From assembly GCF_949987515.2 (NCBI RefSeq), contig NC_082697.1, forward strand, positions 27,535,730 through 27,599,729: 64,000 nt of DNA, in the 5' to 3' direction. Below the pieces are notes generated by a model. That model saw only the letters and a list, made by a program, of their open reading frames with translations. It was not told the DNA's origin and did no database searches. The first letter of the stretch is position 1, and each line of letters opens with the position of its first letter. Shown here in pieces: positions 53,972-64,000 of the stretch. Source of the stretch: Delphinus delphis. Its lineage: Eukaryota > Chordata > Mammalia > Artiodactyla > Delphinidae. Made by a program: the position numbers and the translations under genes.

Positions 53972-54293
53972 GATGGGCCTGTAGGCCAAGAGCCCAACCC
54001 CAAACCAATCATGTGGGAGGCTTGTGGCTTAGGGGTACAAAGGGGCCAACTCCACCTGGACTGAGAGTGGGGGCCTCTCCTCAGAAGAGGACCAGGAAAG
54101 TATTTCCCAGAGGGATCCTGAATGCTGGGAAGGTAGAAATTACAGCTGGACTCCACACTCACACTGTCTCTTCTGCATGAATCATCTCGGCCCGCATCCC
54201 CAGCCCTACATACTCATCCTAGTGCAGCTCACATCTTCCTCCACTGGAAGCTCTCCCCAGAGACCAGCTGAAGTTTATCCTTCTCCTTTGGTG

Positions 54294-54490
54294 GTGCCCA
54301 GGAAGTATATATAGTCTACCCGCGCTCTTGAGTAGCCAGTCTTCATGGCATGAACCACCTACCCACCCATCATTAACTAGCACTTTTCTGTGGCCATCCC
54401 CAGGCCTTGGGGTACCAAGAAAGAATAAGACATGATTCCCATCCTCAAGGATTTCACAGACCAGGGGAAGAAACAAGACTCATAGGCATT
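54294..54490 (+). repeat. Direct duplication, copy B (about 195 bp)
   Basis: Partner of 53776-53971, offset 518 bases. Differences include cccatgctc/cccgcgctc and gtggccaatc/gtagccagtc. The sequences on both sides of the two copies are unrelated. Confidence 0.93.
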
Positions 54491-54494
54491 CATT

Positions 54495-55635
54495 CAATAT
54501 ACATTTTTTTAGAGCCTTCTCCAAGCCAGTTCCCAGCTTACAGAGGTAAGATATCCTTATCCTCAGAGAAAGCAGGAACTCCTTAGCTAGTGGGACAAGC
54601 AGACTCAGAACAAATAAGTAAAATGTATAATGAGGTCACAGAAGCCACTCTCCGTCACTCTGACTAGGAAGAAACAATGAGATGCCTTAGACAGCACTGG
54701 CTGTGAAGATGCCAGGCAAGTTGGCACCATTTCCAGGGGTTGGTGCAGTGGATGCCTTCGTGGCCTGACCGAGGGGACCCTTCACCTCAATCCCAGGTTT
54801 GCCAAGCTCATGCCTGGGGGACCTGCTTGTGTAAAGAGACCTGGCTCTTATGCGAAGAAGAGGTGGAGGAGACAACGCCTGAACTCTGGGAATCAGAACT
54901 AGGGCTGCAGGAGATGAGGTCTATGCAGGCAGAGGCTAAGAGTTTGGAATGGAAAGTGATTTTTTAAGGAATCAACATCTATGGAAGGAAAGGGGAGGAA
55001 GCAGGGCTGAGCAGCAGGTCTAGTAGAGCTTTGGGCAACCTGGAGAGGAAGCTGGGAGAAAGAATAGCTCTTCAAACTGTCTCAGACGAGGATTAGGTTT
55101 CTGGACCTTTACCCCTGTCGCTCTCATTCATCAGATGCAGGCTGCCCCAGGAAGGCACGACCTCCATCCAAGCAGACACCCTGATGGGGCTGACACTGAG
55201 GCACTCTGCCTTCAGTAGTCCTTCAGGATTAGCCTCAGTGACTACCATTAACGGGGGCGAGTCGGGGTGGCCCAAATTAAGGTCTAAAGGGAAGGACCCC
55301 CTGAAAAAAAACAAGTTGTTTTGCACAGTTAGCTTTTTGAAGCATGAAGTTAAATCTTTAAGTTTGAAGCTGCCCGAGAGATCTTTGATAGAAAACTTCA
55401 TAGACAAGGAAAGCAGAGGGGGGTGCATGTAATGACTGCTGATGCCTCACCGCAGTCAAAAAGAATGAGGAGGAACTACGTGTGCTGATGTGAAAGGTTC
55501 CGACATGTTTTGGTCTCATGGCAAAGGGCATGAATACTGGAAAAGGTGAGAAATTTGGAAGAATAATATAATCTACCATGGCATTTCTGGTGAATGACAA
55601 CCCCTCCAACTTCATCCCTTCATGACCCTTACTAA
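54495..55635. other. Intergenic sequence without recognised feature
   Basis: 54500-54660 has weak inverted L2 flavour (tcagagaaagcaggaactcc, aacaaataagtaaaatgtat). The rest is unique. No coding feature supported. Confidence 0.4.
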
Positions 55636-55639
55636 CCTC

Positions 55640-56030
55640 ACTGGCCCACCATGCTCAAGGTCAATTCCTCTAACCTTCTGTCCTTTGCAGCTTTTCTGTC
55701 ATTTTTTTGTGTGTGTGTGGTACGCGGGCCTCTCACTGTTGTGACCTCTCCCGTTGCGGAGCACAGGCTCCGGACGCGCAGGCTCAGTGGCCATGGCTCA
55801 CGGGCCTAGCCGCTCCGCGGCATGTGGGATCTTCCCGGACCGGGGCACGAACCCGTGTCCCCTGCATCGGCAGGCGGACTCTCAACCACTGCACCACCAG
55901 GGAAGACCCTTTCTGTCTTTTGAACACACTGTACCTTTTGCCTAAAATACTCCTTCCTCCCCGCCTCCCCATCCAGATCTCAGCTGAAACGTCGCTTCCT
56001 TAAAGCATCCTGGGGTCTGTGCCAAGAGAT
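55640..56030 (+). repeat. L2 LINE fragment split by SINE
   Basis: tggcccaccatgctcaaggt, ttctgtcctttgcagctttt on the left and cctaaaatactccttcctcc, gatctcagctgaaacgtcgc, ttccttaaagcatcctgggg on the right of the SINE at 55701-55908 read as one L2 copy. Confidence 0.75.
55701..55908 (-). mobile_element. CHR SINE (cetacean short subtype)
   Basis: Inverted: short T/GT tail, ggtacgcgggcctctcactg, ggctcagtggccatggctca, box B region gcacgaacccgtgtcccc, end caccagggaagacc. Short duplication TTTCTGTC at 55693-55700 and 55910-55917. Inserted in an L2. Confidence 0.94.
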
Positions 56031-56094
56031 TTGCATGGACACCGGCTTTGCCTCGGGGAGGTGGTAATCCCAGGAACAGGCATGAATGCGTGAG

Positions 56095-56205
56095 CCCAGA
56101 AGTCCAAATCTAACTCGAGCCCCACCTCTCATGGCCGTGAAACCCTGGGAAAGCCTCGTCTCCTTTCTGTACCTCCATTTTCCCTTCTGCTGAATGTAGA
56201 CAAGA
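56095..56205 (+). repeat. MIR SINE fragment
   Basis: cccagaagtccaaatctaac, gccgtgaaaccctgggaaag, cctcgtctcctttctgtacc. Confidence 0.6.
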
Positions 56206-56214
56206 ATACATTCC

Positions 56215-56880
56215 TGTATCAGGTAAGAAGGCTCTCAGTTGCAAATAGCGGAAACCCCAAGTAATAGTTGCTTAAACAACATCTGACAAACAAGAAGCCC
56301 AGTAGGGCTTCCCTGGTGGCGCAGTGGTTGAGAGTCCGTCTGCCAATGCAGGGGACACGGGTTCGTGCCCTGGTCCGGGAAGATCCCACATGCTGCGGAG
56401 CGGCTGGGCCCGTGAGCCATGGCCACTGAGCCTGCGCGTCCGGAGCCTGTGCTCCACAACGGGAGAGGCCACAGCAGTGAGAGGCCCGCGTACCGCAAAA
56501 AACAAAAACAAAAACAAACAAACAAAAAAAGAAGCCCAGCAGCAGGAAGCTCCAGGGCTGGTTTACCCGCACAAAGATGTGATTAAGGACCCAAGTGCTC
56601 ACTCATACTCTCTCCCCTCTTCCCTCCCCTTCTCACTCTTTCCATTCTATTTGCACTCTGCCATCTATCATCTGCAAGCTGTTGCCTCATGGTTACAAGA
56701 TGTCTGCCACAGCGCCAAGCATCTAGAAGAAAGCTTGGAAAGGAGGGGTGGCGTCTATGAATTCTGCTCACATGCCTGTCTCTTTTATCAGGAAAGAAAA
56801 TATCTTTCCCAGAACCCCCCCAGCAGCTTACCCTAACAACCCACTGGGCAGACATGGGCCACATGGCCACTCTAGGAGGT
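56215..56880 (+). repeat. Ancient unclassified repeat carrying the SINE
   Basis: ctcagttgcaaatagcggaa, aggaagctccagggctggtt, catggttacaagatgtctgc, gggccacatggccactctag are phrases of a widespread old mammalian repeat that I cannot name with certainty. The SINE at 56305-56528 splits it. Confidence 0.45.
56305..56528 (+). mobile_element. CHR SINE (cetacean short subtype)
   Basis: Forward copy: gggcttccctggtggcgcag, gggttcgtgccctggtccg, gcctgcgcgtccggagcctg, ending in an A-rich (AAAAC)n tail. Target duplication AAGAAGCCCAG at 56292-56302 and 56529-56539, perfect over 11 bases. Confidence 0.97.
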
Positions 56881-56889
56881 AAGGAAAGT

Positions 56890-57528
56890 GGGAATGCCAG
56901 GATTAGGCTTTTATCTTCAGCCTCCCGAGTGGGAGGCAGCAAAGGAAGAAAAGGTAAGAACTGGCTCCTGCAGTCAATCCACAGAGTCTATCTTTCTACC
57001 TCAGAGTTTTTGTGAAAACTTGGATTTGCTGGTAGCACTCTGAAGGGCACAGTCTACTTTTATTGTTATTCACAACCTATTAAGAGAAATCAATATTGGA
57101 AGAGAAACATAATACTTTGCATTTGTTCAACAACAGACTTTTCAAAGGTGGAGAGAAAAGCTATTACTGATTAGGCACAGCCCAGGTCCCCAAGACCATG
57201 CTGAGTGCCTGACCTGCAAACCCATTTCCTCCCCCGGTGACCTCTTCAATCGGGCTGAAACAGCCTCTGATGAACCACCCAGGGTCTCCATGCTGCCAAA
57301 TCCTGTGCTCATCTTCCTGCTGTTACATTATTTGAATCCCCCTAAGCATTCATGTTATTTTATCGACCAGTTAATTGCTCTCCCCTTGATACACGATCCT
57401 ATTTGGGCTTCTGTAGTCTCATAGGCCTGGCTGCTCCTCCTTCACCAGGTTTCTCAATTCAGACTGACTCAGGACTCACCTGTGCGCTCTTCTCCTCTTA
57501 CCCCCCCACCTCCACTCCATCTATCCCA
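56890..57528. other. Intergenic sequence without recognised feature
   Basis: Unique-looking DNA. 57355-57535 carries one small C-rich frame with no recognised motif. Confidence 0.45.
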
Positions 57529-57532
57529 GGGC

Positions 57533-57715
57533 TTCTCAGATCCTAGCTTGGATCAGCCTCACCTGGAGGGCTTGTTAACACACAGGGCACTGGGTGTCAC
57601 CCCCGCAGTGTCTGATTCCATAGGCCTGCGGTGAAACCCGAACATTTGTATTTCTAACCAGTTCCAGGTGATGGTGATGATGCTGGTCCTGGGACTCCAC
57701 CTGGAGAACCACTCA
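57533..57715 (+). mobile_element. MER5A-like hAT element
   Basis: agggcttctcagatcctagc, ttggatcagcctcacctgga, ctgattccataggcctgcgg, tttctaaccagttccaggtg, and the right end ctggagaaccact. Nearly full length (about 180 bp). Confidence 0.88.
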
Positions 57716-57736
57716 CCATCTCAGCCAGGATTCAGA

Positions 57737-57928
57737 GCCATGGTTCTCAGCCTTGGCTACATATTGGAATCACCTGGGGAGCCTGAAAATACTGGTGCCT
57801 GGGTCCCAACCCCACAGAGATTCTGATTTTAATAGACTGTGTTGTATCTTGAGCACCTGCAGTTTATAAACCTCCTTTGGTGATCCCACTGTGCACCCCC
57901 TGTGCAGCCAAAGTTGAGAACCACTGGT
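57737..57928 (+). mobile_element. MER5-related hAT element
   Basis: gccatggttctcagccttgg, attggaatcacctggggagc, gagattctgattttaataga, and the right end gttgagaaccactg. Tandem with the MER5A-like copy on its left. Confidence 0.85.
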
Positions 57929-57944
57929 CTGGATACTACGTAAA

Positions 57945-58748
57945 TGCTGATGACTCCCAGCTTTATTTCTGCTTCCCAGACTTGTCCTTGAGTTTCAGCC
58001 CAGCATACCCAATTACTCACGCAAAATCTCCACGTGGATGACTCACAAATGTCTCAGCATTAACACATCCAAAGTGGAAGTCTGAATCTTTACTTCCAAA
58101 CATGCTACTTCTCTATCTTCTCCATCTCTGCAGACAGCAATTACATCCCTCTTATTGCTCAGGCTAAAAATCTTGGAGTTATCCTTGATTTATCTCACCC
58201 CTTTAGGTCCCAAAGTGCAATCTTTCAGCATTCCCCGCTGGTTTCACCTCCACAGCATATCCTCCAGTTCTCCTCTTCCTTCACCTGCACTGCGAACACC
58301 TGGGTCAGGATACTATCAGCTCTTCCTTGGGTTGTCTTTGCAGCATCCCGACCATACCCCTACTTCCTCTCTTCACTCCCTCACCAATGCATTCTCCACA
58401 TAGCAATCAGAATGATCTCTGAAAATCATAAACCAGACCATGACATACCCTCTATTTAAAGTCCTACAAAACTTCTTCCCCTTGACATAAAATATAAGCT
58501 CTTGTCCCCCTCTCAAACTGATTTATTCCACTCTTTCCCTGGCTTACAGGCTCCAACCGTACTGGCCTCCCTTCTGTTCCTTAAACACATGCAGTCATTT
58601 CTTGTATTTGCTGTTCCATTTGTATTTGCTGTTCCGTTCACCTGGACTTCTATTTCCCTGGGTCTCTGCTTGGCCAGCTTCTTCTCATCATTCAGGTCTA
58701 AGCATCACATCTGTGGAAAGAATAACCCTGATCCATCTGTTATTCTTT
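57945..58748 (+). repeat. L2 LINE, long copy interrupted by L1
   Basis: About 800 bp of L2: ctgatgactcccagctttat, tctccacgtggatgactcac, cttggagttatccttgattt, tagcaatcagaatgatctct, taaagtcctacaaaacttct, gtactggcctcccttctgtt, tcatcattcaggtctaagca. It continues past the L1 at 63965-64000. Confidence 0.9.
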
Positions 58749-59284
58749 TTCTTTTTAAAGTCTTTTTTTTAGCTTTATTGAGGTATAAATGACAAAAATT
58801 GTATCTATTTAAGGTGCACAATGTGATGATTTCATAAAAATATATACTGTGACATGATCACCGCAATCAAGCTAATTGGCATTCATTACCTCACGTAATT
58901 ACCTTTTTCCGCCTTTTAATCCTCCCTCCCTACTCCCCTCTGGCAACCCCATTTGTCCTCTATGAGTCTATTTCTGTTTTTTTGTGTTTGTTCATTTGTT
59001 CTGTTTTTTAGATTCCACGTATAAGTGAAATCATACAGTATTTGTCTTTCTCCGTCTGACTTATTTCAGTTAGCATGATGCCCTCAAGGTCCATCTATTT
59101 TGTTGCATATGGCAAGATTTCATTATTTTTTATGGCTGAGCAGTATTGCATTGTGTATATATAGCACATCTTTATCCATTCATCTGTTGATGGACACTTA
59201 TGTTGCTTCCATATTTTGGCTATTGTAAATAATGCTGCAATGAACATAGGGGTGCATATATCTTTTTGAATTAGTGTTTTGGTT

Positions 59285-61510
59285 TCCTTTCATCAATATC
59301 TTACAGTTTTCCAAGTACAGGTCTTTTACCTCCTTAGTTATATTTATTCCTAGGTATTTTATTCTTTTTGATGCAATCATAAATGAAATTGGTTTCTTAA
59401 TTTCTCTTTCTGGTAGTATGTTGTTAGTGTATAGAAACAAAACAGGTTTCTGTATATTAACTTTGTATCCTGCAACTTTACTGAATTCATTTATTAATTC
59501 TAATAGGTTTTTGGTGGTGTCTTTAGGATTTTCTATATATAGTATTATGTCCTCTGCAGACAGTGACAGTTTTACTTCTTCCTTTGCAATTTGGATTCCT
59601 TTTATTTCTTTTTCTTGTCTAATTGTTGTGGCTGGGACTTCCAATACTATGTTGAATAAAATTGGCAACAGTGGACATCCTTGTCTTGTTCCTGATCTTA
59701 AAGGAAATGCTTTCAGTTTTTCACTGTTGAGTATGTATGGGCTTGCCATACATGGCCTTTATTACATCGAGGCATGTTCCCTCTATAACCACTTTATTGA
59801 GAGTTTTTTTTAAGCATAAATCGATGTTGAATATTGTCAAAAGCTTTTTCTGCATCTATCGAGGTGATCATATAATTTTTATTCTTCAGTTTGTTAATGT
59901 GGTGTATCACATTGATTGATTTGTGGATATTGAAACTTCCTTACATCCCTGAGATAAATCCCACTTGGTCATGGTGTATGATCCTTTTATTGTATTCTTG
60001 AATTTGGTTTGCTAATATTTTGTTGAGGATTTTTGCATATATGCTCATCCCTGATGTTGATATTTTTTGTTGTTCATTTTCTTTTTTGTGGTATCCTTGT
60101 CAGGTTTTGGTATCAGAGTAATGCTGGCCTCATAGAATGAGTTTGGAAACATTCCTCATTTTGCAGTTTTTTGGAATAGTTTGAGAAGGATAGGTATTAA
60201 CTCTTCTTTAAAGGTTTGGTGGTATTCACCTGTGAAGCCATCTAGTCCTGGACTTTTGTTTGTTGGGAGATTTTTTTTAAATTACTGATTCAATTTCATT
60301 ACTGTTAATTGGTCTATTCATATTTTCTCTTTCTTTCTGATTCAATCTTGTGAGATTATACATTTCTAGAAATTTGTCCATTTCTTCTAGGCTATCCATT
60401 TTATTAGCATTTAAATGTTCATAGTAATCTCTTATGATTCTTCTGTGATATTTCTATGGTGTCAGTTGTAACTTCTCCTCCTTCATTTCTGATTTTATTA
60501 ATTTGGGTCCTCTCTCTTTTTTTCATGATGAGCCTGGCTCAAGATTTATCAAATTTTTTAATCTTTTCAAAGAATCAGCTCTTAGTTTCGAGTTTTCTTT
60601 TTTCTTGAGGCAGGCTTGTATTGCTATAAACTTTCCTCTTACAACTGCTTTTGCTGCATCCTATAGGTTTTGGATTGTTGTGTTTTAATTTTCATCTGTC
60701 TCCAGGTATTTTTTAATTTCCTCTTTGATTTATTCAGTGACTCACTGGTTGTTTAGTAGCATATTGTTTAGCCATCACATGTTTGTGTGTTCTGCAATTT
60801 TTTTCTCACAGTTGATTTATAGTCTCATACCACTCTGGTCAGAAAAGATCTTGATATGATTTCAATCTTCTTAAATTCGTTGAGACTTGTTTTTCGGTCT
60901 AACATGTGATCTGCCCTGGAGAATGTTCCATGTGCACTTGAAAAGAATGTGTATTCTGCTGGCTTTGGATGGAATGTTCTATAGATATCTATTAAGTCCA
61001 TTTGACCTAATATGTCATTTAAGGCCAGTGTTTCCTTATTGATTTTCTGTCTGTATGATCTGTCCATTGATGTCAGTGAAGTGTTAAAGTTTCCTACTTT
61101 TATTGTGTTACTGTCAATTTCTCCCTTCATGTTTGATAGTATTTACTTTATGTATTTAGGTGCTCCTGTGTTGGGTGCATATATATTTACAATTGTTATA
61201 TCTTCTTGTTGGATCAATCCCTTTATCATTATGTAATGTCTTTCTTTGTCTCTTGTTACAGTCTTTGTTTGAAAGCCTATTTTGTCTTGTGTAAGTATGC
61301 TACCCTAGCTTTCTTTTCACTTCCATTTGCGTAGAATATCTTTTTCCATCCCCCCACTTTCAGTTTGTGTATGTCTTTAAGTCTGAATGCAGCATATATA
61401 TGCATCTTGTTTTTATCCATTCAGCCACTCTGTCTTTTGATTGGAGCACTTAGTCCATTTACATTTAAAGTAATTATCAATAGACATGTACTTATTGCCA
61501 TTTTGTTCAT
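59285..61510 (-). pseudogene. L1 ORF2 remnant (endonuclease and reverse transcriptase), inactive
   Basis: The ORF2 start, reading MNKMAIS, lies at 61510. The endonuclease segment (60825-61130) keeps DLIDIYRTFHPK, but the catalytic GDFN motif reads GNFN (codon 61091-61089). The reverse-transcriptase segment (59198-59749 frame) keeps GTRQGCPL and [10 protein letters not shown], but the catalytic FADD box reads SAED (59560-59549). The C-terminal third is deleted and frames are broken between segments. Confidence 0.9.
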
Positions 61511-61622
61511 TGTTTTCTGGTTGTTTTTATATTTCTTCTTTGTTCCTTTTTCTTCTTTTGCTCTTTTCCCTTGTGACTTGATGACTATCTTGCTGTTATG
61601 TTTGGATTCCTTTCTCTTTGGG

Positions 61623-61663
<41 letters not shown>

Positions 61664-61868
61664 TGTGTTATAGATGTTTGATTTGTGCTTACCATGAGGT
61701 TCATATATAGCAACCTGTATATATGGGATTCTGTTAAGTTGATGACCTCTTAAGTATGAACACATTCTAACAACCGTTCATTTTTACTCCTTCCCCCAAC
61801 ATTTAATGTTTTTGAGATCATATGTTACATCTTTTGGTTTTGTGTATCCCTTAACTGCTTATTGTGGA
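61511..61868 (-). repeat. L1 inter-ORF spacer with (TG)n microsatellite
   Basis: A TG run of about 21 units at 61625-61667 sits in the spacer between ORF1 and ORF2, next to ccatgaggttcatatatagc. Likely polymorphic. Confidence 0.8.
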
Positions 61869-62880
61869 TAAGATGATTTTACTACTTTTGTCTTTTAACC
61901 TTTCTATGAGCTTTATAAGTCATTGATCTACTACCTTTACTATATATTTGCCTTTGCCAATTAGATTTTTCTTTTCATAATTTTCATATTTCTAGTTTTG
62001 GTCTTTTCTTTTCCACTTAGAGAGTCCCTTTAACATTACTTGTAAAGCTGGCTATTGGTGCTGAACTCTTCCAGCTTTTGTTTATCTGTAAAACTCTTTA
62101 TCTCTCCTTCAAATCTGAATGATAGCCTTGCCAAGTAGAGTATTCTTGGTTGTAGGTTTTTTCCTTTCACCACTTAAAATATATTATGCCCCCCTTTCTG
62201 GCATGCAAAATTTCTGCTAAAAACTCCCTGATAGTCTTATGGGAGTTTCCATGTATGTAAATAATTTCTTTCCCCTTGTTACTTTTAGATTCTCTCTTTA
62301 ACTTTTGCCGTTTTAATTACAATGTGTCTTGGCGTGGATCTTTTTGGGTTCATCTTGAGTTTCCTGGACTTGGATGTCTGTTTCCTTTCCAGGTTAGGGA
62401 GGTTTTCTGCTATTATTTCTTCAAATAAATTCTCTGCACCTTCCTCTTTCTCTTCTCCTTCTAGGGCCTCTATAATGCAAATGTTAGTATGCTTGATATT
62501 GCCTCAGAGCTCTCTTAAACTAATCTCATTTTTAAAAATTCTTTTCCCTTTTTTCTTTTCAGCTTGGCTGTTTCCACTACTCCGTCTTCCAGTTTGCTGA
62601 TCTGTTCCTCTGTATCATCTAATCTACTGTTGATTACTTCTAGTGTATTTTTAAATTTCAGATATTGTATTCTTCAGCTCTGTTGATTCTTTATATTTTC
62701 TAGCTCTTTGTTAAACTTCTCACTGTGTTCATCCATTCTTCTCCTGAGTTCATTAAGCATCTTTATGATCATTAGCTTGAACTCTTTATCAGGTAGATTG
62801 CTTAGGTACTCTTCACTTAGCTCTTCTTCTGATGTTTTATCTTGTTCCTTCATTTGGAACATATTCTTCTGTTGCCTCAT
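61869..62880 (-). pseudogene. L1 ORF1 remnant, inactive
   Basis: Begins at 62880 with a 68-codon open segment (62674-62880) containing SNLPDKEFKLMIIKML and RRRMDEHSEKFNKELE, the N-terminal coiled-coil part of L1 ORF1p, the RNA-binding partner of ORF2p. Downstream traces such as FEEIIAENLPNLE survive in another frame. Premature stops follow. The 3' boundary is estimated. Confidence 0.85.
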
Positions 62881-63952
62881 TTTGCCTTATTCTCTGGTTT
62901 TATTGCTATGCATTAGGTAGGTTGGTTACATTTCCCAATCTTGGAGAAGTGGCCTTGTTTGGGAGATATCCTGTGGGACCCAGCAGCATTCTCCCCCTGC
63001 TCACCAGAGTTATATGCTCTAGAGGTGCCCCCCTATGTGGGCTGTGTGGGCCCTTCTATTGTGGCAGGGCCAACTACTGTGGTCATGCTGGTAGGTGGGG
63101 CTATCCATTGGCCTGGTTGGCTGCCAGTTCCTGCCTCACGTGGAGGCTACTGGCTTACTGGTGGGCAGGGCCAAGTCCCGGGGTAGCTGGCTGGGTTACC
63201 CATGGGGGCCTTGGGGCTGTTGCCAGGTGCTTATGAGCAGGTCAGTGCTCCTGAATGGCTGGATGGTCACTCTGGGGGGGGGGGGCAGGTAAGCCGCTGG
63301 TACTAATCAGCTAGAGGGAGGATTCCAAAATGGTGCTTCTAAGCACCAGTGTCCTCATGGTAGAATGGGCTCACCAAAATGACTGCCACCAGTGTCTATG
63401 TCCCCAGGGGAGTCTAAGATGCTTCCTGCCTCTCCAGGAGGCTCTCCAAGATCAGCTAGTGGGTCTGACCTAGGCTCCTTTCAAATTACTTACCTCTGCA
63501 CTGGGTCTCAGAACAAATGAGATTTTGCATGCACACTCTAAGGATGGAGTCTCTGTTTCCTACAACCCTCTGGCTTTCCTGTACACAATCCCTGATGGCA
63601 TTCAAATCAAGACATTGTGGGGGGCTCACCTTCCCAGTATAGGATCCCCAGGCTGGGGAGCCCAATGAGGGGCTTGGACAGCTTGCTCCTCGGGAAAACC
63701 CCTACAATTGTGATTATCCTCCCAGTTTTGAGTTGCCTACCCAGAATTGTGGGTATTTACTATATATACCACATCTCTGCCTCTCTTACCTGTCTTGTTG
63801 TGGTTCCTTCTTTATGTCTTTAGTTGTGGAAAATCTTTTCTGTTAGTCTTCGGGTCATTCTCATCAATAGTTGGTCTGTAAACAGTTGTAATATTGGTGC
63901 ACCTGTTGGAGGAGGTGAGCTCAGCTTCTTCCTACTCCACCATCTTGGCCAC
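62881..63952 (-). promoter_or_regulatory. L1 5' UTR (internal promoter region)
   Basis: About 1.07 kb between the ORF1 start and the right-hand duplication. GC-rich in the middle (62940-63300, with a G10 run at 63276-63285). The outer end, read on the minus strand, begins caggtggccaagatggtgga, and the AAGATGG core is the YY1-type motif near L1 starts. CpGs are mostly lost, so promoter activity today is doubtful. Confidence 0.75.
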
Positions 63953-63964
63953 CTGTTATTCTTT

Positions 63965-64000
63965 ATCATCACACTTTATATCCTTCTCAGCCCCTAAGAG
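63965..64000 (+). repeat. L2 LINE, continuation after L1
   Basis: atcatcacactttatatcct continues the L2 broken at 58748. Runs off the window end. Confidence 0.6.

Larger units (their letters stand above)
58749..63952 (-). mobile_element. L1 LINE, 5'-complete but internally deleted
   Basis: Antisense L1 of about 5.2 kb flanked by perfect 12 bp duplications CTGTTATTCTTT (58737-58748 and 63953-63964), inserted in an L2. The plus strand shows, left to right: 3' UTR (58749-59283), ORF2 remnant, inter-ORF spacer with a TG microsatellite, ORF1 remnant, and a 5' UTR ending ccatcttggccacctg. The C-terminal part of ORF2 and the start of the 3' UTR are missing at a junction near 59284. Many stops and frameshifts make it inactive. 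Confidence 0.96.

Noticed and set aside
57533..57928. Single larger DNA transposon spanning both MER5-like units
   Set aside because: Each unit has its own left and right terminal sequences, so they are two adjacent elements.
59274..59813. 179-codon hydrophobic plus-strand frame
   Set aside because: Antisense shadow of the L1 reverse-transcriptase region. The T-rich antisense strand encodes Phe/Leu/Ile by composition.

Overview
The window is mammalian nuclear DNA, almost certainly from a cetacean. The strongest evidence is six tRNA-derived SINEs of the CHR type (Cetacea-Hippopotamus-Ruminant family): one CHR-1-like copy and five copies of the short subtype that is very abundant in whales and dolphins. 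Five have clear target-site duplications or near-matches and one has a weak, diverged duplication. Cetartiodactyl-type L1 elements and a dense background of ancient mammalian MIR, L2, L1M and hAT repeats agree with this. There is no bacterial or viral gene organisation, no rRNA, no functional tRNA and no CRISPR array.

One protein-coding exon is recognisable. Positions 7983-8061 on the minus strand are the first coding exon of RSPO4 (R-spondin 4): an intact ATG, a hydrophobic signal peptide, a short basic segment and a consensus GT splice donor in the expected phase. It lies in a CpG island (about 7880-8480) that holds GC boxes and a small upstream ORF. The gene is transcribed towards position 1, so positions 1-7982 are the start of intron 1. 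The cysteine-rich, thrombospondin and basic-tail exons lie outside the window. Positions from about 8.5 kb to 64 kb are upstream intergenic DNA in which I find no other exon I can support.

Layout. 1-7982: RSPO4 intron 1 with MIR fragments, a hAT fossil, and CA and GGAA microsatellites. 7.9-8.5 kb: promoter CpG island. 8.5-11.4 kb: MIR and L2. 11.4-15.0 kb: an old antisense L1 split by a younger L1, then a sense L1 ORF1 fragment. 15-19 kb: MIR and L2, plus a CHR-1 SINE sitting in a degenerate repeat array. 19-25 kb: L2-rich, with a hAT element and a CCAT-type minisatellite. 25-28 kb: a Tigger-like fossil, a homeodomain-site-rich AT tract that may be a conserved element, and L1M. 28-33 kb: a CHR SINE, L2, and an L1 nested in an older repeat. 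33-45 kb: MIR, L2, hAT (one with a nested SINE), a perfect hairpin and a possible regulatory stretch. 45-57 kb: L2, MIR, LTR-like remnants, a 195 bp direct duplication and two CHR SINEs. 57-64 kb: L2 carrying a 5.2 kb antisense L1 with an intact 5' end, a large internal deletion and mutated catalytic residues.

I looked for an undescribed biological system and did not find one. The most interesting points are the RSPO4 exon (a nail-development gene in a lineage without nails) with a possible change at its signal-peptide cleavage site, the 195 bp duplication, the perfect hairpin and the candidate conserved elements. Repeat boundaries and family names come from memory of consensus sequences and are approximate except where a target-site duplication fixes them.
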